Below, one piece after another: positions 14,708 through 19,829 of a stretch of 19,829 nt of DNA. The notes under the pieces were generated by a model. It saw nothing but the letters and a program-made list of their open reading frames with translations. It searched no databases and was not told where the DNA came from. The stretch lies in assembly GCA_910584185.1 (NCBI GenBank), contig CAJTYC010000048.1, positions 1 through 19,829 of the forward strand, in the 5' to 3' direction. The first letter of the stretch is position 1; each line of letters begins with the position of its first letter. Position numbers and translations under genes: made by a program. The DNA is from an uncultured Muribaculaceae bacterium (lineage in GTDB: Bacteria > Bacteroidota > Bacteroidia > Bacteroidales > Muribaculaceae).

Positions 14708-16024
14708 TTACGTTATATTTCTTAATTGATAACGGTAAAGTACGTGTAATGTTTTATCGGCAAGAAAAAGCCGCGACCTTTTCAAACCCTCCACCCATAA
14801 AATTTCTCCGCTCTGCCTGTGCACCATCACCCTCACATCCTGCTTCTGCGCACGGGTGAGTTTAGCATCCTTCATAATCTTGCTTACGAGCGTAGAACCC
14901 GACATGCCGAGCGCCTTTATACGGTCGCCAACTTGTGTGTGACGCACCACGACATCTTCGGGAGGAAGCGTAGTCCATAACTCGCTTAGCGGAGCTTCAA
15001 GCACCCTGCGCCACACTTCATCGGAAAGCTCATATCTCTTCACTTCGAGAATATCGCCGGAACCCTGACATGCAGGAATAAACTCAAGGCACCACCTCTC
15101 GGCAGAAATTATGCCGAAGGGTGTGGACCAATGCTTGCCGGGGGTGTAATCGCAATCCGTAACCACTCGGCAAATCTCCTCACATTGAGAGATGTTTGCG
15201 CCCAAGGGAGTGGCAAAGCGTCTTATCACCCACATCGGGTCTCCCCACTTCGACATAGCCTCAAAATCGAGCTTCATGGCATCGACACCTACCACCTGAG
15301 ATTCCAGATAAGATAAGGCACGTTCCTCCTGCGCCATAATTGAGGCCGTCTTGCAGATTGCTGATGATGCGGAGGGCCAGCGTTGACGCAACAAAGGTAA
15401 AACTTCGTTGCGGATAAAATTGCGATTATAGTCAGACTCAAGGTTAGTGGAATCGGTCATGAACTTCTGTCCGCAACCGGATAGATAATCGAGAATATCC
15501 TTACGGCTCAGAGCGAGTAAAGGTCTTATTATTTCACCTGTGTCGACAAGCATGGCCCTTAGTCCGGAAACTCCGGAGCCGCGCATAAGATTAAGGAGCA
15601 GGGTTTCGGCCTGGTCGTCAGAATTATGAGCCACAGCAATACGGTCAGCACCTACCGACATCATAAGAGAGCGGAAAGCCTCATAACGGGAGTCACGGCA
15701 GACCATCTCCACAGAGTCACCGGTGGCAGACTTAAGTTTCGCCACATCGACATGCACGACATGGAGAGGGATGTCGAGCTTCTTGCAAAGCTGCTCCACG
15801 AAAATCTGGTCACGATCGCTCTCAGAGCCGCGCAGATGAAAATTGCAATGCAGGGCAGTGACATCCACTCCGACTGCCACAAGGGCACGGAGCAAAGCCA
15901 CACTGTCGGCACCACCGCTGACACCGGCAACAACCGAGGAGACACCGGCACGAGCCAATATAGCCCGCACTTCACCCTCCAAACGTGGAGAAGCCACACA
16001 ATCGATTGTTGCTCTCTTTTCCAT
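14708..16024 (-). CDS. tilS: tRNA(Ile)-lysidine synthase
   Basis: A 438-residue N-type ATP pyrophosphatase that attaches lysine to C34 of the CAU-anticodon tRNA-Ile, changing both its codon reading (AUA) and its charging. The PP-loop is SGGADS at residues 36-41. It is followed by HCNFHLRGSESDRDQIF and HNSDDQAETLLLNLMRGSG, both typical of TilS. The C-terminal third (from about residue 355, VVRHTQVGDRIKALGMSGS, then KIMKDAKL) matches the TilS C-terminal domain that binds tRNA. Length is normal for the full-length form. The ATG at 16024-16022 gives MEKRATIDCVASPRLEG. A -7-like box ends 4 bases before it, which raises the possibility of a leaderless transcript. The gene leads a minus-strand pair with DUF4301. 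Confidence 0.96.
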   Translation of the reverse strand: MEKRATIDCVASPRLEGEVRAILARAGVSSVVAGVSGGADSVALLRALVAVGVDVTALHCNFHLRGSESDRDQIFVEQLCKKLDIPLHVVHVDVAKLKSATGDSVEMVCRDSRYEAFRSLMMSVGADRIAVAHNSDDQAETLLLNLMRGSGVSGLRAMLVDTGEIIRPLLALSRKDILDYLSGCGQKFMTDSTNLESDYNRNFIRNEVLPLLRQRWPSASSAICKTASIMAQEERALSYLESQVVGVDAMKLDFEAMSKWGDPMWVIRRFATPLGANISQCEEICRVVTDCDYTPGKHWSTPFGIISAERWCLEFIPACQGSGDILEVKRYELSDEVWRRVLEAPLSELWTTLPPEDVVVRHTQVGDRIKALGMSGSTLVSKIMKDAKLTRAQKQDVRVMVHRQSGEILWVEGLKRSRLFLADKTLHVLYRYQLRNIT

Positions 16025-16028
16025 AACG

Positions 16029-16036
16029 CAAATTTA
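16029..16036 (-). promoter_or_regulatory. Possible -7 element directly before tilS
   Basis: On the minus strand TAAATTTG matches TAnnTTTG and is followed by CGTT and the ATG. Transcription would start at or next to the start codon. No -33 TTTG is seen at 19-21 bp, so this is tentative. Confidence 0.35.
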
Positions 16037-16094
16037 ACATTAAAATACGGTAAAAGAAAACAATTGTGAAAGAATAATAAAAGATTTCGAAAAG

Positions 16095-16126
16095 ATTGGA
16101 AAAATAAAAAGAAATGACTATTTTTG
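16095..16126 (+). promoter_or_regulatory. Promoter of reverse rubrerythrin gene
   Basis: ATTG (16095-16098), a 20-bp spacer, and TATTTTTG (16119-16126) fit the Bacteroidota promoter with one mismatch in the -33 box. The implied leader is about 130 nt and AT-rich. Confidence 0.7.
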
Positions 16127-16196
16127 CAATGAACTCCATAAGACAGCATGTTAAGAAAACACATTGATGCTTATAAACGTTCTTATTGAAGTAGTA

Positions 16197-16226
16197 ATCT
16201 GAAAGATAAATCATCTGAAAGATAAA
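16197..16226 (+). repeat. 14-bp direct repeat in the rubrerythrin leader
   Basis: ATCTGAAAGATAAA occurs at 16197-16210 and again at 16213-16226, a 16-bp period, inside the transcribed leader of the rubrerythrin gene. It could be a recent duplication or a paired binding site. Nothing in the sequence decides between them. Confidence 0.85.
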
Positions 16227-16261
16227 AAACTAAATATATAACCTTAAACAAAATTAAGAAA

Positions 16262-16819
16262 ATGGCAAAGAAATGGATCTGCACAGTGTGCGGATATGTA
16301 GCAGAAGGTGAGACAGCACCCGAGAAGTGCCCCATGTGCGGCGCACCCCAGAGCAAATTCAAACCCCTTGATGAGGAAGAAGTGCTGAACTTCGTGACAG
16401 AGCACGAGATTGGCGTAGCCAAAGGCACAGGCGAAGAGATGATCAAAGACCTCAACGCACACTTCATGGGCGAATGCACAGAGGTGGGTATGTATCTCGC
16501 AATGTCTCGTCAGGCAGACCGCGAAGGCTATCCTGAGATTGCTGAGGCTTTCAAGCGTTATGCTTGGGAAGAGGCAGAGCATGCTTCTAAGTTCGCAGAG
16601 ATGCTCGGCGACATGGTGTGGGACACCAAGACCAACCTCGAGAAGCGTATGCACGCTGAAGCCGGCGCAAATGCTGACAAGATGCGTATTGCTGCAAACG
16701 CAAAGAAGGCAAACCTCGACGCAATCCACGACACAGTGCATGAGATGGCAAAAGATGAGGCTCGTCACGGACGTGGCTTCTATGGCCTCTATCAGCGTTA
16801 TTTCGCTAACAAGAAATAA
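16262..16819 (+). CDS. Reverse rubrerythrin (rubredoxin domain first)
   Basis: A 185-residue cytoplasmic non-haem iron protein that reduces hydrogen peroxide to water, protecting anaerobes. The rubredoxin-like iron site is at the N-terminus (C7-x2-C10 and C23-x2-C26, in CTVCGYV and CPMCGAP). The four-helix ferritin-like domain follows with diiron ligand motifs around GECTE (Glu71, Glu74), EEAEH (Glu104, His107) and DEARH (Glu166, His169). Classical rubrerythrin has the opposite domain order, hence 'reverse'. The electron donor is likely an NAD(P)H-dependent flavoprotein or rubredoxin reductase, but none is adjacent. The ATG at 16262 is set by the Cys motif beginning at residue 7. It has its own promoter and a strong terminator, so it is one transcription unit. 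Its frequent CGT and GCA codons differ mildly from its neighbours and suggest high expression. Confidence 0.95.
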   Translation: MAKKWICTVCGYVAEGETAPEKCPMCGAPQSKFKPLDEEEVLNFVTEHEIGVAKGTGEEMIKDLNAHFMGECTEVGMYLAMSRQADREGYPEIAEAFKRYAWEEAEHASKFAEMLGDMVWDTKTNLEKRMHAEAGANADKMRIAANAKKANLDAIHDTVHEMAKDEARHGRGFYGLYQRYFANKK

Positions 16820-16840
16820 TTGAGCCAAAACATTCGTTAT

Positions 16841-16873
16841 AAAAGGGCACGGCATTTTGCCGTGCCCTTTTAT
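16841..16873 (+). terminator. Intrinsic terminator after reverse rubrerythrin
   Basis: A perfect 14-bp stem, AAAAGGGCACGGCA (16841-16854) and TGCCGTGCCCTTTT (16858-16871), with a TTT loop and a terminal T-run. A repeat unit starts within a few bases of it. Confidence 0.95.
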
Positions 16874-16926
16874 GGTCGTCGGCGGCGCCTCCTCTCCCCC
16901 AGTGCGCGAAGCAACGTCGCGAAGCC
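16869..16926 (+). repeat. Intergenic GC-rich repeat locus 2 (single B unit)
   Basis: One type B unit begins TTTATGGTCGTC, overlapping the end of the rubrerythrin terminator. It continues GGCGGCGCCTCCTCTCCCCC and ends CGTCGCGAAGCC. It is nearly identical to the B unit at 13045-13097: one fewer C in the C-run plus two or three substitutions. Confidence 0.88.
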
Positions 16927-16944
16927 TCCGTGATTATTGACCCA

Positions 16945-16989
16945 CTTTAAGGACCTTAAGGACTTTAAGGACTTTAAGGTCCTTAAGAA
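16945..16989. repeat. 9-bp tandem repeat, five CYTTAAGGA units, upstream of ruvX
   Basis: Units are CTTTAAGGA, CCTTAAGGA, CTTTAAGGA, CTTTAAGGT and CCTTAAGAA. Each carries a TTAA core. The outer units make inverted arms TTAAGGACC (16947-16955) and GGTCCTTAA (16978-16986), so the array can fold into a hairpin. It ends 18 bases before the ruvX start. Confidence 0.93.
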
Positions 16990-17007
16990 CTGATTTAACA
17001 CTTAGAT

Positions 17008-17418
17008 ATGTCTCGAATCATTGCCATAGATTTTGGTCGCAAACGCTGCGGCGTGGCTGTTACTGACCCTTTGAAGCTGATTGCCAATTCGCTGCCGGTG
17101 GTGCGCACTTGCGACTTGCTCAACTTTCTGCAGGAATATTGCTCGCGAGAAGAGGTGGAGCGCATACTCATGGGCGAACCGAGGCAGATGAACGGGGAGC
17201 CGTCCGAGTCGATGCGCTATATCAAGCCATTCTTGGGACAACTGCGCAAGGCCATGCCCGATATGCCGATTGAGATGGTGGATGAACGCTTCACCTCAGT
17301 CATGGCGCATCGTGACATGCTGACTGCCGGCTTCAAGAAGTCCGACCGCCAGCGCAAGGGACTCGCCGACGAGATGTCGGCGGTAATCATACTCACCACA
17401 TGGCTCGAAACCCACTGA
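17008..17418 (+). CDS. ruvX: Putative Holliday junction resolvase RuvX / pre-16S rRNA nuclease YqgF
   Basis: A 136-residue RNase H-fold nuclease. The family has been linked both to Holliday junction resolution and to 5' maturation of 16S rRNA, the latter with firmer evidence in E. coli. Typical motifs are IAIDFGRKRCGVAV (Asp8), LMGEPRQMNGEPS, MVDERFTSVMA (Asp-Glu-Arg) and the closing LADEMSAVIIL with the third acidic residue. Length is normal. The ATG at 17008 is fixed by Asp8. Upstream lie repeat locus 2 and the CYTTAAGGA array, so its promoter is not obvious. Confidence 0.95.
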   Translation: MSRIIAIDFGRKRCGVAVTDPLKLIANSLPVVRTCDLLNFLQEYCSREEVERILMGEPRQMNGEPSESMRYIKPFLGQLRKAMPDMPIEMVDERFTSVMAHRDMLTAGFKKSDRQRKGLADEMSAVIILTTWLETH

Positions 17419-17445
17419 TATTTGCAATAAAGTTTTACACCCCGA

Positions 17446-17479
17446 TTTGCATATATATTGCGTTTTTTAGCTAAATTTG
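17446..17479 (+). promoter_or_regulatory. Possible promoter of the porin-like gene
   Basis: TTTG at 17446-17449 and TAAATTTG at 17472-17479 match the Bacteroidota boxes, though the 22-bp spacer is slightly long. A closer TTG at 17458 is too near. The implied leader is about 75 nt. Confidence 0.5.
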
Positions 17480-17558
17480 CAAATTGAACTAGAAGCGGCA
17501 TCTGCGGAAGCATGAACTACACTAACGTTTGCAAAATTTCCCGGCGGCCGTGTTGCAA

Positions 17559-19625
17559 ATGAAATATCGTTTGAAAACTTCAAGAATCAAGAAATCAGGC
17601 ATACTTGCCATATTTGCAATGGCGATATGCCTTAGCGCATACAATAGTGTAACTGCACAGACCAAGATGAGCAACGCAGGGAATTCTTCGGAAGCACCCG
17701 GAGGGGCATCTTCGGCGAGTGAAAAGAAGAGTTACCCACCAGGTTCGGCATGGACATTGTCGTGGCCATTGGGCACACATATCGAGTCTACGCTCGACAC
17801 GCTTCTATATAATTACCAGCGACGCTTTGTGGAGTCGATGCGTTCAGACGCCTGGGCCACAACCGGTGCATATACGGCACCTGCGCTCAACATGATGTAT
17901 TTCGAGCGTCGTGAACAGCCTTCTTTCCTGTTTGAGAGCGCTTTGGACTATTGGATACCATCGTTCAGCAAGCAGAAGTTCTACAACGTTTATATCCCGA
18001 TGACACAGCTCGAATATGGCTGGGGTATCGGCACGGAGAACCGTACAGACCACTTAGGGGCTATATTTGCCGGCAATGTAAACCGCAAAGTGGGCATCGG
18101 AGCATGGGTGGATTATCCATATACAAAAGGTTCGTACGCCTACCAGGCAGCCAAAGGATTAGGCTGGGGCTTCTCCGGTTACTATGCAGGCGACCGCTAT
18201 GAGATGCAGGCCTTCTACAACCACTACAACCACCTTAACAAAGAGAACGGCGGTATCACAGACGACCTCTACATCACCAATCCGGCGGAACTCCAGGGAG
18301 GCGTTAGCAACATAGAGCCGCAGAGCATACCGGTCAACCTGACGGCGGCACACAGCCGAGTGCGCGGTGGGGAGCTTTATATGAGCCACGCATATAAATT
18401 GGGATTCTGGCGCGACATAACGCAGCCCGAAGACACTGTGCAGCGACAGGAATTCGTGCCGCACACCAAATTCGTGTACACATTCGACTGGAAGAAAGAC
18501 ACCCACATCTTCCGCAACGACAATGCGGCGGAGGCTGAGAAATTCTGGCAGAACGTATACTTCAACAATCAGCGCACGCACGACAAAACGGCGTACTGGT
18601 CAGTCTCCAACACCCTCGGCATCGAGATGATAGAGGGTTTTCAGAAATGGGCGAAATTCGGTTTGGCGGCATATGCCACCTACGAGGCGGACCGTTACGG
18701 CTTCGAGGTGACCGGCATGGACGACCCTGAGATCACCGGCACCACGGAACTGCCCGAAGGCTGGAACAAGAACTTGAGACGCACGCGCAACAGGCTCTGG
18801 GTGGGAGGCCGACTCGAGAAGACACGCGGCAGCATAATCCGCTATGCAGCTGATGCTAAATTCGGACTGATTGGCGATGCAATAGGCGATATCGACGCGA
18901 GCGGGCGCATAGACACGCGATTCCGTCTCGGCAAAGACACCGTGACAATATCGGCCGACGGATTTTTCAAGAACATAGAGCCGAATTATCTGCTCAACCA
19001 CTACGTGAGCAACCACTTCATTTGGCACAACGACTTCGGCAAGATACGCAGTTTCAGGGTGGGTGGCCGCCTGCACATACCCTGGACATGGACTACGCTC
19101 AAAGTAGGATTTGAGAACGTGCAAAACCAGGTATACTTCGACTCATCGAGCATGCCGCGGCAGCATGGCGGCAGTGTGCAGGTATTCTCGGCAGCTATAC
19201 AGCAGAACCTGAAATTAGGCATCTTCAACTGGGACAACACCTTCACCTATCAGAAGAGTTCCAACACCACCGTAATACCATTGCCGGAGTTTGTGCTTTA
19301 TAGCAACATGTATCTTTACTTCCATGCTTTCAAGGCGTTGACGGTACAGTTTGGTGTAGACGTGGATTGGTATTCGGCATATAAGGGACCCAACTACCAG
19401 CCGGCCACAATGCAATTTACTGCACAGGGCGACAATGCTGTGAACGTTGGTAACTTCATCAACTCCAATGTATATCTCACTTGTAAGCTCTACAAGGTTA
19501 GGTTTTTCGCAATGGTGAGCAATCTTGCCCAGGGATGGTTCACTAAAGGTTACTTCTCATTGCCCCACTACCCTATCGACCCACGGCAATTCCGCATCGG
19601 CTTGATGATTGACTTTGCCAACTGA
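17559..19625 (+). CDS. Outer-membrane beta-barrel protein, putative porin (Porin_10-like)
   Basis: A 688-residue secreted protein, probably an outer-membrane beta-barrel. The N-terminus (MKYRLKTSRIKKSG, then ILAIFAMAICLSAY and NSVTAQ) is a Sec signal peptide with likely cleavage after VTA. A low-complexity Ser/Gly/Ala linker follows, then WPLGTHIESTLDTLLYNYQR. From there the chain alternates aromatic and polar residues in short strands with Gly/Asp/Asn turns, for example EYGWGIGTENRTDHLGAIFA and the final QFRIGLMIDFAN, a typical barrel-closing strand. This pattern and length match the 'putative porin' family of Bacteroidota. No plug domain or TonB box was seen, so a TonB-dependent receptor is unlikely. 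The ATG at 17559 is chosen over the TTG at 17529 because it starts directly at the signal peptide. Substrate unknown. No partner transport genes are adjacent. Confidence 0.85.
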   Translation: MKYRLKTSRIKKSGILAIFAMAICLSAYNSVTAQTKMSNAGNSSEAPGGASSASEKKSYPPGSAWTLSWPLGTHIESTLDTLLYNYQRRFVESMRSDAWATTGAYTAPALNMMYFERREQPSFLFESALDYWIPSFSKQKFYNVYIPMTQLEYGWGIGTENRTDHLGAIFAGNVNRKVGIGAWVDYPYTKGSYAYQAAKGLGWGFSGYYAGDRYEMQAFYNHYNHLNKENGGITDDLYITNPAELQGGVSNIEPQSIPVNLTAAHSRVRGGELYMSHAYKLGFWRDITQPEDTVQRQEFVPHTKFVYTFDWKKDTHIFRNDNAAEAEKFWQNVYFNNQRTHDKTAYWSVSNTLGIEMIEGFQKWAKFGLAAYATYEADRYGFEVTGMDDPEITGTTELPEGWNKNLRRTRNRLWVGGRLEKTRGSIIRYAADAKFGLIGDAIGDIDASGRIDTRFRLGKDTVTISADGFFKNIEPNYLLNHYVSNHFIWHNDFGKIRSFRVGGRLHIPWTWTTLKVGFENVQNQVYFDSSSMPRQHGGSVQVFSAAIQQNLKLGIFNWDNTFTYQKSSNTTVIPLPEFVLYSNMYLYFHAFKALTVQFGVDVDWYSAYKGPNYQPATMQFTAQGDNAVNVGNFINSNVYLTCKLYKVRFFAMVSNLAQGWFTKGYFSLPHYPIDPRQFRIGLMIDFAN

Positions 19626-19656
19626 ATTGGCATACCTTTTGTCGTATTCTTTGTAA

Positions 19657-19829
19657 CGTCGGCGGCGCCTCCTTTCCCCCAGTTCGCGATGCAACGTGAC
19701 TTACGCTTTTTTTGTCATCGCCGGAGGCTCGCTCCTCCCGATGGCTTCGCGGCTGGGCTTGTTCTCTGTGTCGTCGCCGGAGGCTCCTCCCTCCCGGTGG
19801 CTTCGCGTCGGTTTTATTCTCGCAAAGCC
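19657..19829 (+). repeat. Intergenic GC-rich repeat locus 3 (units B-A-A, runs to window edge)
   Basis: A B-like unit at 19657-19702 (CGTCGGCGGCGCCTCCT then TTCGCGATGCAACGTGACTT) is followed by A units starting at 19714 (GTCATC) and 19770 (GTCGTC), 56 bp apart. The A units carry GCCGGAGGCTC and TGGCTTCGCG. The last bases, CGCAAAGCC, resemble the end of a B unit and may belong to another copy beyond the window. Confidence 0.85.

Overview
The window looks like chromosomal DNA from a Bacteroidota bacterium, most likely order Bacteroidales and plausibly Muribaculaceae. The evidence is Bacteroides-type promoters (TTTG, about 20 bp, TAnnTTTG) before several genes, few Shine-Dalgarno sites, and protein families centred on Bacteroidales: DUF4301, a Porin_10-like barrel, a CotH-domain exoprotein with a 'YDLTGRK' tail, and C-minus (type B) L31. 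The family-level placement is inference. No tRNA, rRNA, CRISPR array, insertion sequence or phage gene was recognised.

Layout, left to right: a gene-poor start (1-289); a flavin reductase-family protein (290-874); class A penicillin-binding protein PBP1A (986-3478); an AspT/YidE-type transporter (3523-5214); a shared bidirectional terminator; a carboxyltransferase-biotinyl fusion with two biotinyl domains on the minus strand (5293-7656); a secreted CotH-domain protein split by a one-base frameshift (7935-9889); peptide deformylase (10045-10602); the ABC-F translation factor EttA (10753-12438); ribosomal protein L31 with a structured leader (12599-12853); a minus-strand pair tilS (14708-16024) then DUF4301 (13113-14660); reverse rubrerythrin (16262-16819); ruvX (17008-17418); and an outer-membrane porin-like barrel (17559-19625).

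Most genes are housekeeping: wall synthesis (PBP1A), protein maturation and translation (Def, EttA, L31, TilS), recombination or rRNA processing (RuvX), oxidative stress (rubrerythrin), central carboxylation (PycB/OadA-like) and the outer membrane (porin, CotH exoprotein). I found no obvious new multigene defence or biosynthetic system.

The most unusual material lies between genes. A GC-rich repeat family with two related unit types (A and B) occurs in seven copies at three loci: A-A-B at 12935-13097, B at 16875-16926 and B-A-A at 19657-19829. All copies have the same orientation, lie just past the 3' ends of plus-strand genes, and at two loci follow a hairpin terminator directly. Other items worth a look are the two-hairpin leader before L31, the CotH frameshift, the nucleotidyltransferase-like motifs in DUF4301, and several AT-rich short repeats.
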